A stretch of 64,000 bases of DNA from the NCBI RefSeq assembly GCF_011758655.1, contig NZ_JAAMPA010000002.1, positions 310,001-374,000 of the forward strand, read 5' to 3'. Under the pieces are notes generated by a model. The model made no database searches. It saw only the letters and a program-made list of their open reading frames with translations, and was not told where the DNA came from. This DNA is from Modestobacter marinus. Lineage in GTDB: Bacteria > Actinomycetota > Actinomycetes > Mycobacteriales > Geodermatophilaceae. Position numbers and translations under genes: made by a program. Positions 26,391-33,850 of the stretch are shown piece by piece (position 1 is the stretch's first letter; each line of letters begins with the position of its first letter).

Positions 26391-27224
26391 GTGGGCTGGG
26401 TCGAAGCCGTCGTCCTCGGGCTGGTCCAGGGCCTCACCGAGTTCCTGCCGATCTCCTCCAGCGCCCACCTGCGGGTGGTCGGCGAGGCGTTCGGCTGGGG
26501 TGACCCCGGGGCGGCGTTCACCGCGATCACCCAGATCGGTACCGAGCTCGCCGTGCTCATCTACTTCCGGCACGACATCTGGCGGATCATCACCGCCTGG
26601 GTCCGCGCGCTCGTCGACCGCTCGGCCCGCAGCGACCCCGACGCCCGGATGGGCTGGCTGATCATCATCGGCAGCCTGCCGATCGTCGTCCTCGGGCTGC
26701 TGTTCCAGGACTCGATCGAGACGACGTTCCGGGACCTGCGGATCATCGCCGTCGCTCTCATCGTCTTCTCGCTGGTCCTGTGGTGGGCCGACCGCCGGGG
26801 CAGCACCGAGCGGGACCTGCCCGACCTGACCGTCCGGCACGGCCTGACCTTCGGGTTCGCCCAGGCGATGGCGCTCATCCCGGGCGTCTCCCGCTCCGGC
26901 GGCACCATCACCGCCGGCCGGTTCCTCGGCTACAACCGGGCCGCGGCCGCGCGCTACTCGTTCCTGCTCGCGGTCCCCGCCGTGCTCGGCGCCGGGTTCT
27001 TCCAGGCCTACGAGGCCTTCACCGGCGGCACCGAGGGCCCGGCGCTGGCCTGGGGCCCGACGGTCCTGGCCACGGTGATCGCCTTCGGCATCGGGTACGC
27101 GGTCATCGCCTGGCTGCTGCGCTACCTCGCCCACGGCAGCTTCGCCCCGTTCGTGGTCTACCGGATCGCGCTCGGCGTGCTCGTGCTGGTGCTCGTCGGC
27201 ACCGGCGTCCTGCAGCCCACCTGA
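26391..27224 (+). CDS. uppP: Undecaprenyl-diphosphate phosphatase (UppP/BacA)
   Basis: A 277-residue integral membrane enzyme that dephosphorylates undecaprenyl diphosphate so the lipid carrier can be reused in peptidoglycan synthesis. Both family signatures are present: [14 protein letters not shown] near the N-terminus with the catalytic glutamate, and [20 protein letters not shown] in the middle; about eight hydrophobic helices. GTG start at 26391 with CGGAGG. A small leaderless ORF precedes it with a 2-bp gap. A hairpin follows. It corresponds in order to M. tuberculosis Rv2136c (from memory). Confidence 0.97.
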   Translation: MGWVEAVVLGLVQGLTEFLPISSSAHLRVVGEAFGWGDPGAAFTAITQIGTELAVLIYFRHDIWRIITAWVRALVDRSARSDPDARMGWLIIIGSLPIVVLGLLFQDSIETTFRDLRIIAVALIVFSLVLWWADRRGSTERDLPDLTVRHGLTFGFAQAMALIPGVSRSGGTITAGRFLGYNRAAAARYSFLLAVPAVLGAGFFQAYEAFTGGTEGPALAWGPTVLATVIAFGIGYAVIAWLLRYLAHGSFAPFVVYRIALGVLVLVLVGTGVLQPT

Positions 27225-27229
27225 CGGAG

Positions 27230-27281
27230 GGCCCCGTCCGCCGCACCCCCGTGAGCACGGGGTGGGCCGCTGGACGGGGCC
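27230..27281 (+). terminator. GGCCCCGTCC hairpin after uppP
   Basis: Arms GGCCCCGTCC (27230-27239) and GGACGGGGCC (27272-27281) enclose a second inner stem (CACCCC..GGGGTG). It ends directly before the TACAGT promoter of the next transcription unit. The first arm resembles the hairpins at 20730 and 32.6 kb. Confidence 0.75.
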
Positions 27282-27282
27282 T

Positions 27283-27288
27283 TACAGT
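27283..27288 (+). promoter_or_regulatory. -10 element TACAGT, leaderless promoter
   Basis: TACAGT plus a 7-nt spacer leads to GTG 27296. It starts one base after the uppP terminator stem ends. Confidence 0.5.
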
Positions 27289-27295
27289 CGGTCGG

Positions 27296-27370
27296 GTGCG
27301 CGGGTCCCACCGCGCGCGGGCTCATGTCGGGCGCCTGCCCGCGGGCCGATCCAGGAGGCAAGCCCCATGA
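27296..27370 (+). CDS. Leaderless 24-residue ORF overlapping the histidine phosphatase start
   Basis: GTG at 27296 follows TACAGT with a 7-nt spacer. The frame encodes 24 residues, very basic (RGSHRARAHVGRLPAGRSRR), and its stop TGA overlaps the downstream ATG at 27367 as ATGA. The downstream ribosome site AGGAGG lies within its last codons. This is a second instance in the window of a leaderless short ORF coupled to a cell-envelope or phosphatase gene. Supported by geometry only. Confidence 0.5.
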   Translation: MRGSHRARAHVGRLPAGRSRRQAP

Positions 27371-28068
27371 CGACGGTCATCCTGCTCAGACACGGCCGGA
27401 CGACGGCCAACACCGCCGGCGTGCTGGCCGGCTGGACCCCCGGGGTGCAGCTGGACGACACCGGTCAGGCCCAGGTGCAGGCGGTCGCGCAGCGGCTGAC
27501 CGACGTGCCGCTGGCCGCGGTGGTGAGCAGCCCGCTGGAGCGCTGCCAGCAGACCGCCGGCACGGTCGCCGAGGGGCGCGCCCTGGAGGTGCAGACCGAC
27601 GACCGGTTCGGCGAGGCCCGCTACGGCGACTGGACCGGCCGCCCGATCAAGGAGCTGGCCAAGGAGCCGCTCTGGAAGGTCGTGCAGCAGCACCCCTCCG
27701 CCGCGGTCTTCCCCGGCCCCGAGGGGGAGGGGCTCGCCCAGACCCAGGCCCGCGCGGTGGCCGCCGTCCGGGAGTGGAACGCGAAGCTCGGGCCGGACGC
27801 CGTCTGGCTGGTCTGCAGCCACGGCGACGTGATCAAGGCGGTCCTGGCCGACGCGCTGGGGATGCACCTGGACTCCTTCCAGCGCATCGTCGTCGACCCG
27901 GCGTCCCTGTCGGTGGTCACCTACACCGACACCCGGCCGTTCCTGGTCCGGGTCAACGACACCGGCGGCGACGTGTCCGCCCTCATCCCGCCCAAGAAGA
28001 AGCGCGGCCGGCGCAAGCCCTCCTCCGACGCGGTCGTCGGGGGCGGCGCGGGCTCCGGCGCCGCGTAA
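27367..28068 (+). CDS. Histidine phosphatase family protein (MSMEG_4193 type)
   Basis: A 233-residue phosphatase of the phosphoglycerate-mutase superfamily. The catalytic motif LLRHGRTTAN gives the phospho-accepting His, with SSPLERCQQTA, the acid/base region GEARYGDWTGRPI and the second histidine in CSHGDVI. The C-terminus is a basic tail PPKKKRGRRK. It is followed by DUF3090 and SCO1664-family genes; this trio is a conserved actinobacterial group of unknown purpose (Rv2135c-Rv2133c order, from memory). ATG with AGGAGG. The stop TAA is part of the next gene's -10. Confidence 0.93.
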   Translation: MTTVILLRHGRTTANTAGVLAGWTPGVQLDDTGQAQVQAVAQRLTDVPLAAVVSSPLERCQQTAGTVAEGRALEVQTDDRFGEARYGDWTGRPIKELAKEPLWKVVQQHPSAAVFPGPEGEGLAQTQARAVAAVREWNAKLGPDAVWLVCSHGDVIKAVLADALGMHLDSFQRIVVDPASLSVVTYTDTRPFLVRVNDTGGDVSALIPPKKKRGRRKPSSDAVVGGGAGSGAA

Positions 28069-28071
28069 CCT
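28066..28071 (+). promoter_or_regulatory. -10 element TAACCT, leaderless DUF3090 promoter overlapping a stop codon
   Basis: TAACCT with a 7-nt spacer to GTG 28079. Its first three bases are the TAA stop of the upstream phosphatase gene. Confidence 0.55.
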
Positions 28072-28078
28072 GATCGCC

Positions 28079-28630
28079 GTGCCTCGTCAGGTCTTCCTCT
28101 TCGATCGCCCCACCCGGTTCGTCGCCGGCACGGTGGGCCAGCCCGGCGACCGCACCTTCTACCTGCAGGCCTCCGACGTGGCCGGCCGCACGATCAGCGT
28201 GGCGCTGGAGAAGACGCAGGTCCAGGTGCTGGCCGACCGGATGAGCGAGCTGCTCGACGAGGTGGCCAACCGTGCCGCCGTCGTCGTCCCGCCCGACGCC
28301 GACGTCGACGACCTCGAACCGCTCACCGCCCCCGTCGACGAGGAGTTCCGCGTCGCCGCGATGGGCCTGGCCTGGGACGGCGAGGAGGACGCGGTCGTCG
28401 TCGAGGCCGTCGCCGCCGGCGAGGAGCCCATCGAGGAGGACGCGATCCTCTCCGACAGCGACGAGGGCCCCGACGCCCTGCGGGTGACGATCACCCCGGT
28501 CGCGGCCCGGGCGTTCGTCGCCCGCGCCCGCCGGGTCATCGCCGCCGGCCGGCCCTCCTGCCCGCTGTGCTCCCTGCCGCTGGACCCGGCCGGCCACGTC
28601 TGCCCCCGGCAGAACGGGTACCGCCGCTGA
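28079..28630 (+). CDS. DUF3090 family protein
   Basis: A 183-residue protein. The opening VFLFDRPTRFVAGTVGQPG and the central VALEKTQVQVLADRM are typical of DUF3090. The C-terminus carries a compact zinc-ribbon-like cysteine set (CPLCSLPLDPAGHVCPRQNG). Biochemical function is unknown, but it always travels with the histidine phosphatase and SCO1664-like proteins, suggesting one pathway. GTG start; leaderless promoter. A 12-bp gap separates it from the next gene. Confidence 0.93.
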   Translation: MPRQVFLFDRPTRFVAGTVGQPGDRTFYLQASDVAGRTISVALEKTQVQVLADRMSELLDEVANRAAVVVPPDADVDDLEPLTAPVDEEFRVAAMGLAWDGEEDAVVVEAVAAGEEPIEEDAILSDSDEGPDALRVTITPVAARAFVARARRVIAAGRPSCPLCSLPLDPAGHVCPRQNGYRR

Positions 28631-28642
28631 GCCGGCGCTGCG

Positions 28643-29515
28643 ATGACCGCGCCTGATCCCCGCGACGACCCGCTGGAGCACCCGCTGACCGACGAGCCCC
28701 TCGAGCTGGACGACGAGCTGGACGACGACGAGTTCGAGCCGGACGACGGCGACGTCGTCGAGCTGGACGTCGCCGCGTTCGACCACGGTGACCGACGGCC
28801 GCCCCAGGGCGCCGACGAGGTCGCCACCCTGCTCCGCGAGGGCGTGCTGGACATGGAGGGCCGGCTGCTCGACGCCAGCAACGTCACCCTGATCGGGGCG
28901 ATCCGCACCGACCAGCTGGCCGCCACCTGCGTGTACAAGCCGGTGGCGGGGGAGCGGCCGCTGTGGGACTTCCCCGACGGCACCCTCGCCGGGCGGGAGA
29001 TCAGCGCCCACCTGGTGTCGGAGGCGACCGGCTGGTCGATCGTGCCGCCCACCGTGCTGCGTGAGGGCCCGTTCGGTCCCGGCATGGTGCAGCTGTGGAT
29101 GGACGCCGACCCCGCCGTCGAGCTCACCGAGTTCGTCCGGCTCGACGTCCCGGAGCTGCGCCGGATGGCCGTGTTCGACGCGGTGGTGAACAACGCCGAC
29201 CGCAAGGGCGGCCACATCATCCCGATGCGCGGCGGACACGTGTATGGCGTCGACCACGGGATCTGCTTCTCCGTCGACCCCAAGCTGCGCACCCTGCTGT
29301 GGCGCTGGGCCGGCAAGCCGCTGCTCCTGGAGCACCTGGCCGTGCTGGAGCGGCTGGACGAGCAGCTGCGCGGGGAGCTGGGAGAGCAGCTGCACGAGCA
29401 CCTCACCCGGCGCGAGGTGCGCCGCACCCAGCAGCGGGTGGCCGAGCTGCTGCGCACCCGGGTGCACCCGCAGCCCAGCGGCGACTGGCCGGCGCTGCCC
29501 TGGCCGCCGTTCTGA
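28643..29515 (+). CDS. SCO1664 family protein (PI3/4-kinase-like fold)
   Basis: A 290-residue protein with an acidic N-terminal 60 residues followed by the conserved core: ATCVYKPVAGERPLWDFPDG (kinase-like lysine), FDAVVNNADRKGGH (catalytic-loop-like) and YGVDHGICF (metal-binding Asp). This resembles the phosphatidylinositol 3/4-kinase-like family, so an atypical kinase is plausible, but no substrate is known. Third gene of the phosphatase-DUF3090-SCO1664 cluster. Confidence 0.9.
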   Translation: MTAPDPRDDPLEHPLTDEPLELDDELDDDEFEPDDGDVVELDVAAFDHGDRRPPQGADEVATLLREGVLDMEGRLLDASNVTLIGAIRTDQLAATCVYKPVAGERPLWDFPDGTLAGREISAHLVSEATGWSIVPPTVLREGPFGPGMVQLWMDADPAVELTEFVRLDVPELRRMAVFDAVVNNADRKGGHIIPMRGGHVYGVDHGICFSVDPKLRTLLWRWAGKPLLLEHLAVLERLDEQLRGELGEQLHEHLTRREVRRTQQRVAELLRTRVHPQPSGDWPALPWPPF

Positions 29516-29520
29516 GCTGA

Positions 29521-29621
29521 GCAGCCGGTCGTCCTCCGGACGACACCGGGCAGCCGGTCGTCCTCCGGACGACACCGGGCAGCCGGTCGTCCTCCGGACG
29601 ACACCGGGCAGCCGGTCGTCC
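29521..29621. repeat. 29-bp tandem hairpin repeat, 3.5 copies
   Basis: Three identical 29-bp units (29521, 29550, 29579) and a 14-bp partial fourth. Each unit, beginning GCAGCCGGTCGTCC, carries arms GTCGTCC/GGACGAC with a 3-nt loop. The array begins five bases after the SCO1664 gene's stop codon. Perfect identity implies recent expansion. Confidence 0.95.
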
Positions 29622-29624
29622 GCC

Positions 29625-29647
29625 GACCTCGACCCGAGGTCGAGGTC
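29625..29647. terminator. Hairpin after the tandem array
   Basis: Arms GACCTCGAC (29625-29633) and GTCGAGGTC (29639-29647) around a 5-nt loop, between the tandem array and the VOC gene. Confidence 0.55.
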
Positions 29648-29695
29648 GCGGGTCAGGGCGTTGCCCCGCTCCGCCGGCTCCTGCCAGGGTGGGGG

Positions 29696-30082
29696 ATGCC
29701 GCACCGCAGCCGTCTCGCCGTCCTGCTGATCGACCTGCCGCCGCAGCTGCACGACCGCGGACAGCGGTTCTGGTCCGCCGCCACCGGCCACCCCGTCGAG
29801 CCCGACACCATCGACGACGCGTGGTCCTCCCTCGGCTCCTTCGCCCACGGGTTCCACCTGGAGGTCCAGCGCACCGGGCCCGGAACCCCGCCCCGCTGGC
29901 ACGTCGACATCGAGACCGACGACGTGCCCGCCGAGGTGGCCCGGCTGGAGGCGCTCGGGGCCGTCCGGATGGTCGACATGGGCGGGTTCTGGCAGATGAA
30001 GGACCCCGCCGGGCTGCTGTTCTGCGTGGTCGGCATCCAGACCGGGGAGGAGTTCGAGCGGCACGCGACCACCTGGCCGTGA
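29696..30082 (+). CDS. VOC (glyoxalase-like) family protein
   Basis: A 128-residue single VOC module with paired beta-alpha-beta-beta-beta motifs: LAVLLIDLPPQLHDRGQRFW then WHVDIETDDVPAEVARLEALG and GFWQMKDPAGLLFCVV. Metal ligands are plausible but the set is not complete enough to name a reaction; it is of the glyoxalase/bleomycin-resistance-like group. The ATG at 29696 follows a run of G bases. It is inserted between the SCO1664 gene and mshC. Confidence 0.85.
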   Translation: MPHRSRLAVLLIDLPPQLHDRGQRFWSAATGHPVEPDTIDDAWSSLGSFAHGFHLEVQRTGPGTPPRWHVDIETDDVPAEVARLEALGAVRMVDMGGFWQMKDPAGLLFCVVGIQTGEEFERHATTWP

Positions 30083-30162
30083 CGGCGCCGTCCGACCCAG
30101 CGGGACGGTGGGGGAGCGGCCACCAGGACCGGGTGGCGTGCCGCCTCGTCGGTGGCCGGATC

Positions 30163-30168
30163 TAGGCT
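30163..30168 (+). promoter_or_regulatory. -10 element TAGGCT, leaderless mshC promoter
   Basis: TAGGCT, 6-nt spacer, then GTG 30175; no ribosome site is present. This supports both the promoter and the start codon. Confidence 0.6.
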
Positions 30169-30174
30169 CGTGAC

Positions 30175-31458
30175 GTGCTCTCCTGGCCTGCCCCGCTGCT
30201 CCCCACCCTGCCCGGGTCCGGCCCCGCTCTGCGGCTGTACGACACCGCCCGCGACGAGGTGGTCGAGACCTCCCCGGACCGCACCGCCCGGATGTACGTC
30301 TGCGGCATCACGCCCTACGACGCCACGCACCTCGGCCACGCGGCCACCTACCTGGCCTTCGACCTGGTCAACCGGGTGTGGCGGGACGCCCGGCACGCCG
30401 TGCACTACGTGCAGAACGTCACCGACGTCGACGACCCGCTGTTCGAGCGGGCCGACCGCGACGGGGAGGACTGGATCGTCCTCGGCATGCGCGAGACGGC
30501 GCTGTTCCGCGAGGACATGACCGCCCTGCGGGTCCTGCCGCCGGAGGACTACGTCGGCGCCGTCGAGTCGATCCCGCGGATCGCCGCGCACGTGGAGACG
30601 CTGTGGGACGCCGGCCTGGCCTACCAGCTGGACGACGGCACCGGGGACGTCTACCACGACATCACCCAGGCACCCGGCTTCGGCTCCGAGTCCGGCTACG
30701 ACGAGTCCACGATGCTGCGGCTGTCCGCCGAGCGCGGCGGCGACCCCGACCGGGCCGGCAAGCGCCACCCGCTGGACCCGCTGCTGTGGCGGGGGGCCCG
30801 CGAGGGCGAGCCCTCCTGGCCCGGTCCGCGGGGTGTGGCGGGCCGCCCGGGCTGGCACGTCGAGTGCGCCGCCATCGCGCTGGACCGGATCGGCATGGGC
30901 TTCGACGTCCAGGGCGGCGGGAGCGACCTGGTCTTCCCGCACCACGAGTACTCCGCGGTCCACGCCGAGGCGCTCACCGGCGAGAAGCCCTTCGCCCAGG
31001 CCTACGTGCACGCCGCGATGATCGGGCTGGACGGCGAGAAGATGAGCAAGAGCCGGGGCAACCTGGTCTTCGTCTCCCGGCTGCGCGGTGACTCCGTGGA
31101 CCCGATGGCGATCCGCCTGGCGCTGCTGTCCGGGCACTACCGCACCGACCGGGCCTGGACCCCCGACCTGCTCGCCCAGGCGGAGCGGCGGCTGGACACC
31201 TGGCGGCGCGCCGTGGAGCTGCCGCTGGGCGCGCCGGCGGGCCCTGTGCTGGCCACCGTCCGGGAGCGGCTGGCCGACGACCTCGACAGCCCCGGCGCGA
31301 TCGCCGCCATCGACGCGTGGGCGGCCGCCAGCCTGGCCGAGGCCGCCTCGGGTCCGGGTGTGCCCGCCGCCCAGGCCGGTGACGACTGGGACGAGCAGTC
31401 GCCCGTGATCGTCCGCGACCTCGTCGACGCACTGCTCGGCGTGGCCCTGGCGCCGTGA
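30175..31458 (+). CDS. mshC: Mycothiol ligase MshC (cysteine:GlcN-Ins ligase)
   Basis: A 427-residue ATP-dependent ligase that joins L-cysteine to 1-D-myo-inosityl 2-amino-2-deoxy-glucopyranoside, the penultimate step of mycothiol synthesis. It is a cysteinyl-tRNA synthetase relative: zinc-binding Cys and HIGH-like motif in [26 protein letters not shown], a [12 protein letters not shown] segment, and KMSKSRGN. The absence of the tRNA-binding C-terminal region and the motif [16 protein letters not shown] distinguish it from CysS. Leaderless GTG start. It overlaps the dGTPase gene by four bases. Confidence 0.96.
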   Translation: MLSWPAPLLPTLPGSGPALRLYDTARDEVVETSPDRTARMYVCGITPYDATHLGHAATYLAFDLVNRVWRDARHAVHYVQNVTDVDDPLFERADRDGEDWIVLGMRETALFREDMTALRVLPPEDYVGAVESIPRIAAHVETLWDAGLAYQLDDGTGDVYHDITQAPGFGSESGYDESTMLRLSAERGGDPDRAGKRHPLDPLLWRGAREGEPSWPGPRGVAGRPGWHVECAAIALDRIGMGFDVQGGGSDLVFPHHEYSAVHAEALTGEKPFAQAYVHAAMIGLDGEKMSKSRGNLVFVSRLRGDSVDPMAIRLALLSGHYRTDRAWTPDLLAQAERRLDTWRRAVELPLGAPAGPVLATVRERLADDLDSPGAIAAIDAWAAASLAEAASGPGVPAAQAGDDWDEQSPVIVRDLVDALLGVALAP

Positions 31459-32504
31459 GCGCCGCGCCGTCGGGGTTCCGGCTCGCCGACCGGGGCGCCC
31501 GGGAACGCGCCGAGGAGCTGCTCGCACCTAGCGCGGCCCGCTCGGTCGCGACCCGCGGTCGCGCCCGGCCCGAGCCGGAGGACGCGCTGCGGACGGCCTA
31601 CGAGCGGGATCGCGACCGGATCCTGCACGCCAAGGCCTTCCGGCGGCTCAAGCACAAGACGCAGGTCTTCCTGCACCCCGACGGCGACCACTTCGTCACC
31701 CGGTTGACCCACACCCTGCAGGTCACCCAGGTCGCCCGGTCCCTGGCCGCGGCGCTGTCGCTGAACGAGACCCTCGCCGAGGCGATCGCGCTGGCCCACG
31801 ACGTCGGCCACTCGCCGTTCGGGCACATCGGCGAGGAGGCGCTGGAGCCCTACGTCGCGGGCGGCTGGCACCACGCCGCCCAGGGGGTCCGGATCGTCGA
31901 GGTGCTCGAGGACCTCAACCTCACCTGGGAGGTCCGGGACGGCGTCCGGGCGCACAGCTGGAAGATCACCCCGCCGCCGGCCACCCGCGAGGCCGAGTGC
32001 GTCCGGTACGCCGACCGGATCGGCTACCTGTCCCACGACGCCCTGGACGCCGTGCGGGCCGGGGTGCTGCGCGCCGGGGACCTGCCCGCCCGCACCCGCA
32101 GCACGTTCGGCGCCCCTGGCAGCGCCATGGTGGGGGCGATGATCGAGGCGGTCGTCGAGGGCACCCTGTCCCCGGTCAACACCACCGGCAGCGTCGTCAT
32201 GGCCCCCGACGCGCTGGAGGCGATGCAGGAGCTGCGGGCGTTCATGTTCTCCCGGGTGTACGAGTCCGACACCGCCGCCGGGCAGAAGCACGTCGCGATC
32301 GAGGTGATCCGCCGGCTCGTCGACCACCACCTGGCCCACCCCGAGTTGATCCCGGCCAGCTACCGGGACACCGAGGCCGACCAGGTCACCCAGGTCGTGG
32401 ACTACGTGACCGGCATGACCGACCGGTTCGCGCTCACCACCTACGACCGCCTCTTCGACGACACCGCCACCGTCCGGATGCGCCCGCTGCTCGTCACCCC
32501 CTGA
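31455..32504 (+). CDS. Deoxyguanosinetriphosphate triphosphohydrolase-like protein (HD domain)
   Basis: A 349-residue HD-superfamily phosphohydrolase: [42 protein letters not shown] (metal-binding HD) and [19 protein letters not shown]. These follow the order of dGTPase-like proteins that cleave dNTPs to nucleoside and tripolyphosphate. It is shorter than many actinobacterial homologues (about 400-430 residues), the C-terminal part being compact. GTG start overlaps mshC stop (GTGA), so it is translated with mshC. Confidence 0.92.
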   Translation: MSAAPSGFRLADRGARERAEELLAPSAARSVATRGRARPEPEDALRTAYERDRDRILHAKAFRRLKHKTQVFLHPDGDHFVTRLTHTLQVTQVARSLAAALSLNETLAEAIALAHDVGHSPFGHIGEEALEPYVAGGWHHAAQGVRIVEVLEDLNLTWEVRDGVRAHSWKITPPPATREAECVRYADRIGYLSHDALDAVRAGVLRAGDLPARTRSTFGAPGSAMVGAMIEAVVEGTLSPVNTTGSVVMAPDALEAMQELRAFMFSRVYESDTAAGQKHVAIEVIRRLVDHHLAHPELIPASYRDTEADQVTQVVDYVTGMTDRFALTTYDRLFDDTATVRMRPLLVTP

Positions 32505-32524
32505 GCGGGCGCTCACGACGAGAA

Positions 32525-32569
32525 CGGGCTGAGGGTCGTCACCTCGTGGAGGTGACGACCCTCAGCCCG
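32525..32569 (+). terminator. Perfect 21-bp hairpin after the dGTPase gene
   Basis: Arms 32525-32545 and 32549-32569 are perfect complements (CGGGCTGAGGGTCGTCACCTC and its complement) around a GTG loop. It is the longest perfect stem in the window. It lies 21 bases after the stop codon and faces the convergent PAC2 gene. Confidence 0.85.
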
Positions 32570-32595
32570 AGGTGATCATGGGGCGCCGAGATCAG

Positions 32596-32806
32596 CTCGT
32601 GCCGCCGCGGCGGCGCAGCGGAAGGACCCCGTCGCCCCCCACCGCTCGCGCGCTCGCGGCGGGGCCCTGCGACGGGGCCGACGTGCTAACTCGTGCCGCC
32701 GCGGCGGCGCAGTGGAAGGACCCCGTCGCCCCCCACCGCTCGCAAGCTCGCGGCGGGGCCCTGCGACGGGGCCGACGTGCTAACTCGTGCCGCCGCGGCG
32801 GCGCAG
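32596..32806. repeat. 94-bp tandem duplication of the PAC2 3' end plus terminator
   Basis: Two full units (32596-32689, 32690-32783) and a partial third (32784-32806) that is the true 3' end of the PAC2 coding sequence. Units begin CTCGTGCCGCCGCGGCGGCG and differ at only three positions. Each unit holds a GGACCCCGTCGC..GCGACGGGGCC hairpin. On the minus strand this gives, after the PAC2 stop, two successive copies of the same hairpin, which is the element also found at 20730-20784. Confidence 0.92.
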
Positions 32807-33640
32807 GTACCTCTCGAACTCGCGGGCGATCTGGTCGCCGTTGGCCTGGGACAGGTCGCTGGCCGTCTGCCGCTCCTCCAGGGAGCGGACGTACTCGACG
32901 ACCTCCTCGTCCTCCTGGGCCATCTCGTCGACGGTCTTCACCCAGTCGTCGGCCTGCTCGGGCAGGGTGCCCAGCGGCACGGTGACCTCGAGGACCTCCT
33001 CGACCCGGGTCAGCAGCGCCATGGTCGCCCGGGGGGAGGGCGGCTGCGAGACGTAGTGCGGCACGGCCGCCCAGAAGCTCACCGCCGGCAGCCCGGCCTG
33101 CACGCAGGCGTCGGCGAAGACGCCCAGGATGCCGGTCGGGCCCTGGTAGGTGGACGTCTCCACGCCCCACTGCCGCGCCGACTCGGCGTCGTAGGCCGAG
33201 CCGGTCACCGGCGTGGGCCGGGTGTGCGGCGTGTCGGCCAGCAACGCGCCGAGCGCGACCACCGTCTGGGCGCCCAGCTCCTGGATCAGCTCGATCAGCT
33301 CGTCGCAGAAGCTGCGCCAGCGCATGTTCGGCTCGATGCCGCGGACGAGGACGACGTGCCGCGCACTGCCCGGGGGCTTGGCCACCGACAGCCGGGTGGT
33401 CGGCCACTCGACCCGGCGGGTGACGCCGTCGACGAGGGACACGGTCGGCCGGTTGACCTGGAAGTCGTAGTAGTCCTCGGGGTCCAGCGCAGCGAGCGGG
33501 GTGGCGTCCCAGGTCAGCTCCAGGTGCTCCACGGCACCGGTGGCGGCGTCCCCGGCGTCGTTCCATCCCTCGAACGCGACCACGACCAGGGGGTCGTCCA
33601 GCTCGGGCAGGTCGTCAGCGTCGGACTTCGGATCGATCAC
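32780..33640 (-). CDS. PAC2 (proteasome assembly chaperone) family protein
   Basis: A 286-residue cytosolic protein of the PAC2 family, related to eukaryotic proteasome-assembly chaperones; in bacteria the role is not proven. Conserved: VVAFEGWNDAGDAATGAVEHL, DFQVNRPTV, TVVALGALLADTPHTRP and GPTGILGVFADACVQAGLP. An acidic C-terminal region (DEMAQEDEEVVEYVRSLEE) is followed by a basic RRRGGTS end. The last codons are duplicated downstream in a 94-bp tandem repeat. GTG start with a leaderless TAGGCT promoter. It is encoded divergently from metH, as with Rv2125 and metH (from memory). Confidence 0.92.
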   Translation of the reverse strand: MIDPKSDADDLPELDDPLVVVAFEGWNDAGDAATGAVEHLELTWDATPLAALDPEDYYDFQVNRPTVSLVDGVTRRVEWPTTRLSVAKPPGSARHVVLVRGIEPNMRWRSFCDELIELIQELGAQTVVALGALLADTPHTRPTPVTGSAYDAESARQWGVETSTYQGPTGILGVFADACVQAGLPAVSFWAAVPHYVSQPPSPRATMALLTRVEEVLEVTVPLGTLPEQADDWVKTVDEMAQEDEEVVEYVRSLEERQTASDLSQANGDQIAREFERYLRRRGGTS

Positions 33641-33646
33641 CCTTCG

Positions 33647-33652
33647 AGCCTA
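33647..33652 (-). promoter_or_regulatory. -10 element TAGGCT, leaderless PAC2 promoter
   Basis: Minus-strand TAGGCT, 6-nt spacer, GTG at 33640. Confidence 0.6.
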
Positions 33653-33742
33653 CGTCGATCCCGCCACCCGGCCCGGCTGTTCGTGGGGCGTCGGGACCAC
33701 CACCCACCGAGGTGCCACCGGGCCGGGACGGGAAGTGCGACG

Positions 33743-33820
33743 ATGGGGGTGCTGTTCGAGGACGACGAGGTCGCTCGCCCGTCGGAGTTGCCAGGGCCCT
33801 GGCGCCGGACGCCTCCGTGA
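33743..33820 (+). CDS. Possible 25-residue ORF upstream of metH (doubtful)
   Basis: The ATG at 33743, with GGGAAG seven bases upstream, opens a 25-codon frame (MGVLFEDDEVARPSELPGPW, then RRTPP) ending 30 bases before the metH start. The N-terminal half looks more protein-like than random GC-rich frames. It could be a leader peptide for metH or a chance frame. I see no cobalamin riboswitch in this 210-bp region. Confidence 0.3.
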   Translation: MGVLFEDDEVARPSELPGPWRRTPP

Positions 33821-33850
33821 CCGTGCCCGATCGACGACCGAGGACTGCCC

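Noticed and set aside
29521..29621. CRISPR array
   Set aside because: Units are contiguous 29-bp repeats with no spacers and no cas genes nearby.
33641..33850. Cobalamin riboswitch before metH
   Set aside because: I could not find the B12-box consensus or the expected paired helices in the 210-bp region.
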